A stretch of 64,000 bases of DNA from CAYULW01 sp964445815 (GCA_964445815.1 CAYULW010000006.1:99382-163381), one strand, 5' to 3'. Shown: positions 54,302 through 62,143, counted from the stretch's first letter. Notes: generated from the letters alone by a model not told the origin. Numbers and translations are program-made.

Positions 54302-55210
54302 TTGTATCCTAAATTTAGCGACTATTTTAAATTCAATAAACTAGAGAGAAGAGGTGTCTTTTTGCTTTTGATCCTTATCGCTATTATTCTTTTAGCTCGT
54401 GTGTGGAAGAGAAATCAACCCTATGATTCCGAATTGACTGCAAAAGCCATACTAGCATTTATGGAATTGGACTCATTAGCGAGGATAAAGCATTCTCAAG
54501 AAAATGAACCAATGCCAACAACTATCGATGATTCGGAGACTTCTTATTTTGAATTTGACCCTAATACTATTACTTATACTCAATGGGAGAGCCTAGGCTT
54601 TACAAAAAGGCAGATTGACGTTATACAGAATTATTTGAATAAAGGGGGAAAGTTTAGGATTAAATCTGACTTGAAGAAAATGTATTCTGTTTCAGAGGCT
54701 AAATACAAAAAATTAGAGCCTTATCTGCTCTTGCCTGATTCTTTTCCAAAGTATGAATACCTTAAGAAGAGAAACTTTAAGGATAGAAAGAGTGAAATTT
54801 CAAACGAAATCCTCCAGATTGAGGTCAATACAGCTGATAGTGCGCAATTCACACAACTATATGGTATAGGGCCAACATTATCAAAAAGGATCATTAAGTA
54901 TCGAAATGCACTAGGAGGTTTTTATTCTTTAGATCAAATCAGAGAAGTATATGGAATTAAAGATTCGGTTTATAAAAGTTTAAAAAGATATCTGTCTATA
55001 GATTCATCACGAATAGAGAAGTTCAACATCAATAGAGTAGAATCGGAAAGGTTGAAGAAATTCCCCTACCTAACATGGAACCAAGCCAATGCAATTGTAA
55101 ACTATAGAAAACAACATGGAGGTTATCAGGGCTTTGATCATCTTTATAAAGTTAAAATAATTGATTCTGCAACCGTTAAGAAATTGACTCCTTATATTCT
55201 ATTTGATTAA
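54302..55210 (+). CDS. ComEA-like helix-hairpin-helix membrane protein
   Basis: Protein of 302 residues with one N-terminal TM helix (about 18-35) and three helix-hairpin-helix blocks. One is the first half (LGFTKRQIDVIQNYLNKGGKFRIKSDL, split pattern), followed by VNTADSAQFTQLYGIGPTLSKRI, NRVESERLKKFPYLTWNQANAIVNYR and a GGYQGFDHL end. HhH units bind DNA without sequence specificity, as in the competence protein ComEA. It starts with TTG at 54302, 7 bp after the lipoprotein stop. Role in DNA uptake is inferred. Confidence 0.82.
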   Translation: MYPKFSDYFKFNKLERRGVFLLLILIAIILLARVWKRNQPYDSELTAKAILAFMELDSLARIKHSQENEPMPTTIDDSETSYFEFDPNTITYTQWESLGFTKRQIDVIQNYLNKGGKFRIKSDLKKMYSVSEAKYKKLEPYLLLPDSFPKYEYLKKRNFKDRKSEISNEILQIEVNTADSAQFTQLYGIGPTLSKRIIKYRNALGGFYSLDQIREVYGIKDSVYKSLKRYLSIDSSRIEKFNINRVESERLKKFPYLTWNQANAIVNYRKQHGGYQGFDHLYKVKIIDSATVKKLTPYILFD

Positions 55211-55262
55211 ATCTATTGCTCAATCCTAGAATCAATCGTAAAATTGTGTTCCGATTAAAAAG

Positions 55263-55787
55263 ATGGAAGAGAGATTAAAAGCAACAATAAGGGATGTCCC
55301 TGATTTTCCCAAACCCGGTATAATTTTTAAGGACATTACACCAATTCTGGAAGATCCTGAATTGACCGAAATGGTAACGAAAGAGTTTGTGAGATGCTCT
55401 AGAGAAATCAATGTTGATGCAGTGATTGGAATAGAGAGCAGAGGCTTTTTTTGGGGCATGGCAATTGCTCAGTCATTACAAGTCCCTTTTATTCCATTGA
55501 GAAAAAAGGGCAAGTTGCCTTATAAGACCAAGTCGTATAAGTATGATCTGGAATATGGAAGTGCTGAAATTGAGGTGCATGAAGATGCAATAAAAAAAGG
55601 AATGAATGTTTTGATTCATGATGACTTATTGGCAACCGGAGGAACTGCAATGGCAGCAGCTGAATTGGTCAAAATGCAAGAAGCACAAGTCTGCGGTTTT
55701 TCTTTTCTCGTTATTTTGAACTTTTTAAATGGTAAAGCGGTTTTAGAAAAATACAGTCAAAACATAATAGGACTAATAAATTATTAA
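55263..55787 (+). CDS. apt: Adenine phosphoribosyltransferase
   Basis: Protein of 174 residues with PDFPKPGIIFKDITP at the N-terminus and the PRPP-binding loop VLIHDDLLATGGTA (116-129). His-119 takes the place of the more common Val. It salvages adenine to AMP in the cytoplasm. It is 3 bp from the acyl-CoA dehydrogenase gene. A TAnnTTTG-like TAAAATTG lies at 55239-55246. Confidence 0.95.
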   Translation: MEERLKATIRDVPDFPKPGIIFKDITPILEDPELTEMVTKEFVRCSREINVDAVIGIESRGFFWGMAIAQSLQVPFIPLRKKGKLPYKTKSYKYDLEYGSAEIEVHEDAIKKGMNVLIHDDLLATGGTAMAAAELVKMQEAQVCGFSFLVILNFLNGKAVLEKYSQNIIGLINY

Positions 55788-55790
55788 GAT

Positions 55791-56930
55791 ATGAATTTTG
55801 AGTACAGTGAAAATCAGAAGATGATTGCTGATATGGTTTCTGATTTTGCAGAAAAGCACATCAGACCCGATTTTATGAAATGGGATGAATCACAGGAGTT
55901 TCCAATTCATATATTTAAACAATTAGGTGAGCTTGGATTAATGGGAGTATTGGTGCCCAACGAATATGGAGGGTCAGGCTTTGGTTACCATGAGTATATA
56001 TCAGCTATCTCTTCATTGGCAGAAGTCTGTGGATCAATTGGTTTATCTATGGCTGCTCATAATTCGCTCTGCACAGGTCATATCCTTCAATTTGGCAGTG
56101 AAGAGCAAAAAAGGAAATATCTACCAAAGTTGGCTACAGCTGAATACATTGGTGCATGGGGTTTAACAGAACACAATACTGGTTCTGATGCAGGAGGCAT
56201 GAATACCACCGCAAAGAAAGAAGGCGATTATTACATTCTAAATGGCGCTAAAAATTTTATTACCCATGCAATTTCAGGAGATGTGGCAGTGGTTATCGCA
56301 AGGACAGGAGAGAAAGGCGATTCCCACGGAATGTCTGCTTTTATAATTGAAAAAGGAACACCCGGGTTTAGTTCGGGAAAAAAAGAAGACAAGCTTGGTA
56401 TGCGTGCTTCAGAAACGGCAGAGCTCATCTTTGCCGACTGCAAAGTTCACAAGGATCAGATGTTAGGTAAAGAGGGCGATGGCTTCCCACAGGCAATGAA
56501 AGTGCTTGATGGTGGTCGTATTTCCATTGCTGCATTATCTATAGGAATTGCGAAGGGTGCTTATAAAGTAGCACTTAAGTATTCAAAAGAAAGAGAACAA
56601 TTTGGTCAATCAATTTCAAACTTTCAAGCAATTGCATTTAAGTTGGCCGATATGGCTACCGAAATAGAAGCCGCTGAGTTACTGACTCATCAAGCTGCGG
56701 ATATGAAAAACAAAGGTCAGAAAATGACAAAAGAGTCTGCTTTTGCTAAATATTATGCGTCTGAAGTTAGTGTAAGGGTTTCAAACGAAGCAGTTCAAAT
56801 TTTTGGTGGTTACGGTTATACAAAAGAATTTCCAGCCGAGAAGTTTTATAGAGACTCTAAACTATGTACGATAGGGGAAGGAACCTCAGAGATTCAAAAA
56901 TTAGTGATCTCGCGAGAGATTTTAAAATAA
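55791..56930 (+). CDS. Acyl-CoA dehydrogenase
   Basis: FAD-dependent dehydrogenase of 379 residues: N-terminal helical domain, GAWGLTEHNTGSDAGG in the beta domain, RISIAALSIGIAKGAY and REQFGQSISNFQ, and the C-terminal IGEGTSEIQ with catalytic E363. Length and this Glu position are those of short/branched-chain enzymes. It oxidises an acyl-CoA in fatty-acid or branched-chain amino-acid breakdown, passing electrons to ETF. It is co-directional with apt (3 bp) and ends in a strong terminator. Confidence 0.93.
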   Translation: MNFEYSENQKMIADMVSDFAEKHIRPDFMKWDESQEFPIHIFKQLGELGLMGVLVPNEYGGSGFGYHEYISAISSLAEVCGSIGLSMAAHNSLCTGHILQFGSEEQKRKYLPKLATAEYIGAWGLTEHNTGSDAGGMNTTAKKEGDYYILNGAKNFITHAISGDVAVVIARTGEKGDSHGMSAFIIEKGTPGFSSGKKEDKLGMRASETAELIFADCKVHKDQMLGKEGDGFPQAMKVLDGGRISIAALSIGIAKGAYKVALKYSKEREQFGQSISNFQAIAFKLADMATEIEAAELLTHQAADMKNKGQKMTKESAFAKYYASEVSVRVSNEAVQIFGGYGYTKEFPAEKFYRDSKLCTIGEGTSEIQKLVISREILK

Positions 56931-56940
56931 TTACCAAGAC

Positions 56941-56969
56941 AAAAAAAGAGCTCATTGAGCTCTTTTTTT
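56941..56969. terminator. Bidirectional terminator
   Basis: AAAAAAAGAGCTC (56941-56953) and GAGCTCTTTTTTT (56957-56969) form a perfect 13-bp stem with a 3-base loop and T-runs on both strands. It ends the acyl-CoA dehydrogenase gene and touches the 3' end of the convergent HTH gene. Confidence 0.9.
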
Positions 56970-57336
56970 ATTTCTTATTTTCTTGTTCTTTCTTTAAATA
57001 GTCATCTAACTTTCCATCAAGAAGAGCTTGATGTTTTTCCAATAACTCAAGATATTTTCCGCGCCAATAAGCCACTGAGTCCTTCACCGGATTTGGTTCA
57101 TGAAGAACGGAGTACTTAAAATCTTCAGGAATCTGACTTAGTTCCTTAATCTCATCTGTAAAATCATAATGGATGATTGTTCCGATTTGAAGGATAACAT
57201 CCAAACTAACATCTGGTTTCTCAAAGATGTTGTAAACATGTCTTCTACTTTTTCCTAACCGCCTAGCTAAAAGAGATATAGAAAACTCTTTATGGCGCAC
57301 TGCTTTTTCTATCAGTTTCCCTTTGTGTATATACAT
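56968..57336 (-). CDS. Small HTH protein with C-terminal charged helix
   Basis: Protein of 122 residues. The N-terminus (residues about 8-60) is an HTH: FSISLLARRLGKSRRHVYNIFEKPDVSLDVILQIGTI, with the recognition helix around KSRRHVYNIF. Residues about 85-122 are a charged helix (YWRGKYLELLEKHQALLDGKLDDYLKKEQ) that may dimerise. Likely a DNA-binding regulator. It is divergent from a lipoprotein gene, and the shared 239-bp gap holds palindromic repeats next to a -7 box. Confidence 0.78.
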   Translation of the reverse strand: MYIHKGKLIEKAVRHKEFSISLLARRLGKSRRHVYNIFEKPDVSLDVILQIGTIIHYDFTDEIKELSQIPEDFKYSVLHEPNPVKDSVAYWRGKYLELLEKHQALLDGKLDDYLKKEQENKK

Positions 57337-57361
57337 ACAACAAATATGGAAACACTATAGA

Positions 57362-57400
57362 GTAAAATATTTACCAATAAATTTTACAATTGTGTAAAAT
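57362..57400. promoter_or_regulatory. Candidate operator with two inverted repeats
   Basis: GTAAA-ATA-TTTAC (57362-57374) and ATTTTACA-ATTG-TGTAAAAT (57381-57400) share a GTAAAAT core. The second ends 5 bp before a perfect -7 box and would overlap the -33 region, so a bound repressor would block the promoter. The HTH protein encoded next to it is the first candidate to bind. Confidence 0.6.
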
Positions 57401-57404
57401 TGTA

Positions 57405-57412
57405 TATATTTG
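57405..57412 (+). promoter_or_regulatory. -7 box before the lipoprotein gene
   Basis: TATATTTG is a perfect TAnnTTTG. It is 163 bp upstream of the ATG, so the transcript would have an unusually long leader that contains two TGAGAAGA repeats 40 bp apart (57433 and 57473). Confidence 0.55.
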
Positions 57413-57575
57413 GATCAATATTCAAATTCAACTGAGAAGAACCGACCTTTAACATTTATATCTCCTTTTAATTGAGAAGACACTCAACCAAATAGAAAGG
57501 ACTGCAGAGAGGATCGTTACTCAAACGTGTTGAATGTAAAATAAAATTAACACAAACATTTAAATCTAGCTTGTC

Positions 57576-58103
57576 ATGAAACATTTACTTTATTCATTAC
57601 TTATATTTTCTCTAATTGCGTGTCAAACGGAAGAGGAGGTTTCTCCCATGTCAACTTCTTTGGAAACTTCCGATCAAAAGGTTAATGATAAAATTCCTCA
57701 TAATAATAAATTGGCTGTACATATGAGAGAAGTACACATTATAGATGAAGATCCGGAATCTCCTGTTAATATCTCATGCCCTTTTCAAGGCGGAAGTTGT
57801 TTTCCAATTGTTGTGGTAGAAGGTGCACCAGACCCGGGAGGTATATCAGATTCTGATCGAATGAAAAACATCATTGATGAAATAAAAGAAAGTAGTCAGA
57901 TAGAGATTCAAAGTCTGCTTGCAAACAATGAAGCATTTCTATTGCAGTATATTGAAGAAGACTTGCTATCGGCAGCAATAAATGGAAACTATACTGTGCT
58001 CGCTCCTAAGGGTGCAAATCCAAATCAGCCATTTATTACGTTTGGTACAAGTGGTTCATTGTATGATATCTATAAAGCCTGTCAATTTGAGGTTGGCGAA
58101 TAA
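57576..58103 (+). CDS. Lipoprotein of unknown function
   Basis: Protein of 175 residues. Lipoprotein signal MKHLLYSLLIFSLIAC (C16), a Ser/Glu/Thr-rich spacer, then a segment with two Cys (NISCPFQGGSC) and an alpha-helical stretch (IIDEIKESSQIEIQSLLAN). No family recognised. Base composition is similar to neighbours. It has a long leader and is flanked by reverse regulator genes on both sides. Downstream hairpin 58125-58158 probably ends its transcript. Confidence 0.75.
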   Translation: MKHLLYSLLIFSLIACQTEEEVSPMSTSLETSDQKVNDKIPHNNKLAVHMREVHIIDEDPESPVNISCPFQGGSCFPIVVVEGAPDPGGISDSDRMKNIIDEIKESSQIEIQSLLANNEAFLLQYIEEDLLSAAINGNYTVLAPKGANPNQPFITFGTSGSLYDIYKACQFEVGE

Positions 58104-58124
58104 GTTTTTTTGCGCCTGTAGTTT

Positions 58125-58158
58125 AGCTTTTTCGCAAGATTTTTCTTGCGGAAAGGCT
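58125..58158. terminator. Long hairpin between lipoprotein and XRE gene
   Basis: Fourteen-bp stem (58125-58138 with 58145-58158) with two G-T pairs and a 6-base loop, followed by three more bases of T. It lies 21 bp after the lipoprotein stop and 34 bp before the end of the convergent XRE gene. Confidence 0.6.
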
Positions 58159-58192
58159 TTTCAAACCGCAATGAAAATGGAAAGCAAGAAAT

Positions 58193-58417
58193 TTAAAACT
58201 TATTGGCAAAGAAATCTTCAACTGAGACGTTATGAATTTTAAGAATAACGAAGAGACTTCTGAAGGTAATGTTTGTTTTTCCCTTTTCTATTCTCCAGTA
58301 TTGCATACGAGATAGGTTGTTTTTAACGGCAAAATCTTCATAGCTTCCATAACCGCTCTTTATACGAAGCTTTTTTAGTCGATTGCCGATTTTTTGTAAT
58401 TCCTCAGATTCATTCAC
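58193..58417 (-). CDS. XRE-type HTH regulator
   Basis: Protein of 74 residues that is essentially one Cro/CI-type HTH: IGNRLKKLRIKSGYGSYEDFAVKNNLSRMQYWRIEKGKTNITFRSLFVILKI, with the recognition helix at about SRMQYWRIEKG. It starts with GTG (58415-58417). It is too small to hold a ligand domain. It sits between two lipoprotein genes of opposite strand and may control either. Target unknown. Confidence 0.85.
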   Translation of the reverse strand: MNESEELQKIGNRLKKLRIKSGYGSYEDFAVKNNLSRMQYWRIEKGKTNITFRSLFVILKIHNVSVEDFFANKF

Positions 58418-58561
58418 CTAACAAATGTGAAGTATTACATTAAATATAATTACAACATAAAAAGTTACATCATTTAAGTTAAATTTATAAATTTACTTTC
58501 ATCGAAATTTCTATGACCACACCACTTCTTTCTTCTTTTAACAATGAGTGTTTTGTTGGAT

Positions 58562-58583
58562 ATAAGTTTTAATAACAACTTAT
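58562..58583 (+). repeat. Inverted repeat over the first start codon
   Basis: ATAAGTT (58562-58568) and AACTTAT (58577-58583) form a 7-bp stem that covers the ATG at 58582. It could hide that start in the mRNA, or mark an operator if the true start is the ATG at 58606. Confidence 0.35.
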
Positions 58584-59757
58584 GAGACGAAAAAACCAGT
58601 ATACAATGGTGAAGACTAAACTTGATTACTTATGTGTACTTATTATCTTTTCTATTGCAATCGGCTGCGGGGTAAAAGAGGAAGCTAATCAATATGAGTT
58701 CAAGGAACTATTTCAAGTAAATATGTCCTTTTATCCTAAGTTCATGGGTATATGTCCTGCTGAAAATAACAGGGAATATATTTATTATGCAGATCCGATC
58801 ACTAGAAAAGAGATTTATTTCAAAGATTTTAATGATAGCTTAATTCATAGCTTAAAGATTGACTTTGTTTATAAGCAGATGGATGAAATTATCGCAATTA
58901 ATGTCATTAATATAGATAGTATTTATTTGTCATCAAGGACTAAGGCGTTACTTATAGACAAGAGAGGTCAGCAATTGGATCTAATAAATCTCGAGAAACT
59001 AAGCCCTGCTGCCTATGAGCTCTATGCATACCCCCAAGTCATTAATCCAAAACATGCTAGAGATAACCATTTCTTTTTTGTAAGTCATAGCTATTCAGAA
59101 GACTTTATAGACAGTCTCTTGCACAATGAAGGCAAGTACAAGTATTTGAAATTCCTCAAGAAAAATGAGCTGCATAATTATCATAGCCTTCATTTATCGC
59201 ATTCAAAAGATACCATTATACTAGAATTTATTGCAAAAGGGTTTTACGCTAGGTTTAGCTCTGAGCCCTTTAATCTGAATGAGTTAAGTGGCATATATTC
59301 AACCGGAGACGATCGGATTATGATATCTACCACCTTTAGTAGATACTGTTACATCTATTCTATTCGGAATCAAAGAATAATTGACTCCATTCAAATCAAC
59401 TCAAATTATGAGTACAAGCAAAGGCCTATTTTAAAAGTGAAGCCCGATAATGTGAAACAAATTCTGGAGCCAGTGAGATACAGCGAATTTGGGCGTTTAC
59501 GCGCTATTTTTTGTAATAGTGAAAAGTCACTTTACTATTTCATACTCTCACATGGAAAATCAATGAGCAATTTAAATTCCATTTTATTGCTTGATGAGAA
59601 TCTTAAGAAAATAGGGGAGTTTAATATCGAATATGACGGTTTTGTGTTTGGAAAAGCAATATACAGCAATAACCATGGCTTGTTAATACCTAAACTTGAT
59701 GAAACAAAAACGAAGCTTACTTACCATAAGTTTAGTGTTGACTTTATGGACTTGTAG
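58582..59757 (+). CDS. Beta-propeller-like lipoprotein
   Basis: Protein of 391 residues with a lipoprotein signal (LCVLIIFSIAIGC). The mature part has repeated beta hairpins (REYIYYADPITRKEIYFKDFN, DNHFFFVSHSYSEDFIDSL, SLYYFILSHGKSM). It resembles the DUF4221/six-bladed propeller lipoproteins of Bacteroidota, but I am not certain. ATG 58582 gives an 8-residue charged lead before MVKTKLDYL; ATG 58606 would be equally good. Its last 59 bp overlap the next gene in another frame, so the two are probably co-translated. Confidence 0.72.
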   Translation: MRRKNQYTMVKTKLDYLCVLIIFSIAIGCGVKEEANQYEFKELFQVNMSFYPKFMGICPAENNREYIYYADPITRKEIYFKDFNDSLIHSLKIDFVYKQMDEIIAINVINIDSIYLSSRTKALLIDKRGQQLDLINLEKLSPAAYELYAYPQVINPKHARDNHFFFVSHSYSEDFIDSLLHNEGKYKYLKFLKKNELHNYHSLHLSHSKDTIILEFIAKGFYARFSSEPFNLNELSGIYSTGDDRIMISTTFSRYCYIYSIRNQRIIDSIQINSNYEYKQRPILKVKPDNVKQILEPVRYSEFGRLRAIFCNSEKSLYYFILSHGKSMSNLNSILLLDENLKKIGEFNIEYDGFVFGKAIYSNNHGLLIPKLDETKTKLTYHKFSVDFMDL

Positions 59758-60148
59758 AAGAGAGCAAAGCATAGAATCTAATTTGATCGACTATTTAAAT
59801 CAGCAAGAGGTAGAAATAGCTGAACTTGATTTTGTGCATGTGATTACGGAGAACGGTTGTCCCGGTTGCAATTACACCTATTATCAGTTTGTAAAAGAGA
59901 CATTGGGTAAAAAAGGGCATTTGACCATTTTAGCGGCTCAAGGCACTCACATAGATATCTCTGACATGTTAAGAGTTAGGGATGGTGTTATTACGGTAGC
60001 TAATCAAGACCATTCAAATACTTTGTTTGATTCCTCAAGAGTATTTGTGCTTGAACAGGGAGAAATAGACTCTGTGATTACTTTTGAGCCAACGAGAATT
60101 CATCAGCAAGTTAAACAACTTAACACATTAGTTATTTCCTATAAATGA
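59699..60148 (+). CDS. Small exported CxxC protein, thioredoxin-like
   Basis: Protein of 149 residues from ATG 59699. It has an N-terminal hydrophobic stretch (LLTISLVLTLWTC, possible lipoprotein Cys C19 with a relaxed lipobox) and a CPGC motif (C54-C57) in a thioredoxin-like beta-alpha context (FVHVITENGCPGCNYTYYQFVKETL). The rest, ILAAQGTHIDISDML and a C-terminal beta part, is compatible with a small Trx-like fold. It lies out of frame over the end of the propeller lipoprotein gene. Redox or metal function is inferred from CPGC only. Confidence 0.7.
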   Translation: MKQKRSLLTISLVLTLWTCRREQSIESNLIDYLNQQEVEIAELDFVHVITENGCPGCNYTYYQFVKETLGKKGHLTILAAQGTHIDISDMLRVRDGVITVANQDHSNTLFDSSRVFVLEQGEIDSVITFEPTRIHQQVKQLNTLVISYK

Positions 60149-60160
60149 AATAAAAATTGT

Positions 60161-60688
60161 CTATTGTACTTTAGGTGCCATAGATTCTGATGAATCTTTT
60201 GATCTATCACTCTTCATTGCCTTTGGCACATAGGGCCTTTCAGTGTTTGATTTATAAAGCCAAAATAGGAGCATACAAAGAATGATTAGAACTAAAATCT
60301 TAAAATATGATTTCTTAAAGTATCTGGCTGATTTCTTTTCTTTATGATTAATTGTACTTAATTCTCCATTAAAACTATACCCCTTTTTGACAATTGTTTT
60401 TATAATTCTATTCTCCTTGTCATTATCATCAAGTATTTTTCTAAGGTGTGAAATCGATTGATTTAATGCTTCATCTGCGCCACCATAGTTATCCCATACC
60501 TCTTCAATCAATTTCTCTCTAGGCACAACATTTGGACTATTGTCCATAAGAATTTGAAGCACCTTCATAATACGCGGCTCCACCTTGACTTTAGATTGAG
60601 AATTATCCATATGTCCTGAAATTATCTCATTGGTTTCGAAACTGACACAGTGTTTATTGCCAATGCTAATCATGGATTCTTCATTCAT
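60161..60688 (-). CDS. Membrane-anchored OmpR/ToxR-type winged-helix regulator
   Basis: Protein of 175 residues. Residues about 30-108 are a Trans_Reg_C winged helix (VEPRIMKVLQILMDNSPNVVPREKLIEEVW, then ALNQSISHLRKILDD as recognition helix and TIVKKGYSF as wing). One TM helix follows at about 128-145, then a 30-residue periplasmic tail. This is the ToxR/CadC topology: DNA binding in the cytoplasm, signal from outside. It is divergent from an exported alpha/beta hydrolase. A minus-strand TAGTTTTG -7 box at 60694-60701 is close to the start, so a downstream ATG at 60673 may be used. Confidence 0.88.
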   Translation of the reverse strand: MNEESMISIGNKHCVSFETNEIISGHMDNSQSKVKVEPRIMKVLQILMDNSPNVVPREKLIEEVWDNYGGADEALNQSISHLRKILDDNDKENRIIKTIVKKGYSFNGELSTINHKEKKSARYFKKSYFKILVLIILCMLLFWLYKSNTERPYVPKAMKSDRSKDSSESMAPKVQ

Positions 60689-60693
60689 GTTTT

Positions 60694-60701
60694 CAAAACT
60701 A
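60694..60701 (-). promoter_or_regulatory. -7 box for the winged-helix regulator
   Basis: CAAAACTA on the plus strand reads TAGTTTTG, a perfect TAnnTTTG. It is only 5 bp from the first ATG (60688), implying a leaderless mRNA or use of the ATG at 60673. Confidence 0.45.
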
Positions 60702-60735
60702 TCATTTATTTAAATCTGAGAAGAATCATTTAGAA

Positions 60736-60768
60736 AATCTAAACATTTTCTGAACCTTTTCTAAAGCT
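60736..60768 (+). promoter_or_regulatory. Three 11-bp direct repeats, candidate OmpR-type operator
   Basis: AATCTAAACAT / TTTCTGAACCT / TTTCTAAAGCT follow each other without gaps at 11-bp steps, about one helical turn. The last ends 20 bp before a perfect -7 box, so they cover the -33 region. OmpR-family winged-helix proteins bind such tandem repeats. An inverted repeat TTTAGA-AAA-TCTAAA (60729-60743) overlaps the first copy. Confidence 0.6.
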
Positions 60769-60788
60769 GAGTAGTGCCAATAGCTATA

Positions 60789-60796
60789 TAGATTTG
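60789..60796 (+). promoter_or_regulatory. -7 box for the alpha/beta hydrolase gene
   Basis: TAGATTTG is a perfect TAnnTTTG, 23 bp before the ATG. There is no TTG at the -33 distance; the direct repeats occupy that place, which fits an activator-dependent promoter. Confidence 0.6.
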
Positions 60797-60819
60797 GAGA
60801 AAATCTAAATTTAAAAGAT

Positions 60820-62103
60820 ATGAAAAAGATTCTCCTACTTACCTTAACTATTATTTCATTAAGAGGCATTTCTTCCAATTTTAATGGTTACTGGATAGGT
60901 AAATTTGAATGGAATGGATCAGCATGGAATTTGAGATTACATATTGAGCAATCTAAAGATACTGTTTCAGCATATCTTGATATTCCGAGTCTTGTATTTG
61001 CTAATGAACCCATCGAAGTTGCTATCATCAATGATACCTTAAGCCTTACTTTACCATTTGGTATTAATAAGGTTTCGTTCACAAGAAATAAGGAGCGTCT
61101 GGAGCCATTAAATAAATTGAAAACGCCATTTTTTATAAAAACGGAAGCTCCACCTTATGAAATCAAAACTTTAAACTGGAGATCTGGTTCGGAAACATTA
61201 GAGGGATCTATTTATATGCCAAAGACGGTTACAAAACCTCCCCTGCTAATTAGAGTCCATGGCTCAAACATTGGTAATAGAGAAAATTGGGAATACCGAT
61301 CGTGGGGAGATTACTTTGCACGAAAAGGAATTGCAACTGTGGTCTTTGATAGAAGAGGTGAAGGTGCTTCGACAAACTATACCAATGATCAAAGCTTCGA
61401 TAGCTTAGCTAATGATGTAGTTCGGCTTATCTTATATTTGAAGAAGAGAGATATTATTGATACCAACAAGATTATTTTGAGTGGAGGGAGTCAGGGAGCG
61501 TATATTTCATTTCTAGCATATACAGCTACTGATGAAATTGATTTCATGTTATTGTCCGGGGCTCCTTCAGTTTCAGTTGTTGAACAAGAGAGACAGAGTT
61601 TAATCTTTAGGATGAGAGCGAATGGTGAATCCAATCAATCTATTGAAGAGGCATTAAGCTATCAGAATCTTTATTTTCATTATGTCATGAGTGGAAATAA
61701 CTGGAAGGCATTAAAAAAAGAAGCTATTCGAACACAGGCTAAATCGTGGGCAAAATATACTGACCAACCAAGAAATGAAGTCGACTTAAAGTGGTGGAGA
61801 GAAAATTATAATGCTTATCAGCCGGAGCTTTTAATTCCAAAAATTAAAATACCCACTCTAATTTTATTTGGAGAGAATGACTTAGTCACTCCACCTTCAG
61901 TAATGATTCCTCAATTCAGAAGACTCATTGCAAAATCAAATAATGACTCTTTTAAAATAGTAGTTTGCGCAAGTGTTGGGCACTCTTTAGAGTTAGAGTT
62001 TGCAAAAGATAGATGGGGAAATACAGTCTTCCCGCAACGATCTCCCATTATGTTTGACGCAATCGAAAGCTGGTTGGATAAATTTGAGCTCATTCATTAT
62101 TAA
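60820..62103 (+). CDS. Exported alpha/beta hydrolase
   Basis: Protein of 427 residues. N-terminal signal-like stretch (MKKILLLTLTIISLRGISS), a beta domain of about 100 residues (GYWIGKFEWNGSAWNLRLHIEQ), then an alpha/beta hydrolase with nucleophile S224 in GGSQGA, acid D354 in GENDLVTPP and H388 in VGHSLE. The oxyanion segment is near RVHGS. It resembles prolyl oligopeptidase/acyl-peptide hydrolase-like enzymes of Bacteroidota. Substrate unknown. The promoter region has operator-like repeats for the divergent membrane regulator. Confidence 0.85.
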   Translation: MKKILLLTLTIISLRGISSNFNGYWIGKFEWNGSAWNLRLHIEQSKDTVSAYLDIPSLVFANEPIEVAIINDTLSLTLPFGINKVSFTRNKERLEPLNKLKTPFFIKTEAPPYEIKTLNWRSGSETLEGSIYMPKTVTKPPLLIRVHGSNIGNRENWEYRSWGDYFARKGIATVVFDRRGEGASTNYTNDQSFDSLANDVVRLILYLKKRDIIDTNKIILSGGSQGAYISFLAYTATDEIDFMLLSGAPSVSVVEQERQSLIFRMRANGESNQSIEEALSYQNLYFHYVMSGNNWKALKKEAIRTQAKSWAKYTDQPRNEVDLKWWRENYNAYQPELLIPKIKIPTLILFGENDLVTPPSVMIPQFRRLIAKSNNDSFKIVVCASVGHSLELEFAKDRWGNTVFPQRSPIMFDAIESWLDKFELIHY

Positions 62104-62143
62104 GTCAATGTAGGGTATTCTCTGTTAAAAGTAATACCGTTTG

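Noticed and set aside
57337..57575. CRISPR-like repeat array
   Set aside because: The short repeats are palindromic or just 8 bp and irregular, with no spacers of constant length and no cas genes.
57982..58242. 86-residue open frame overlapping the lipoprotein end and the XRE gene
   Set aside because: It is out of frame with the lipoprotein and antisense to XRE, and crosses the hairpin at 58125-58158.
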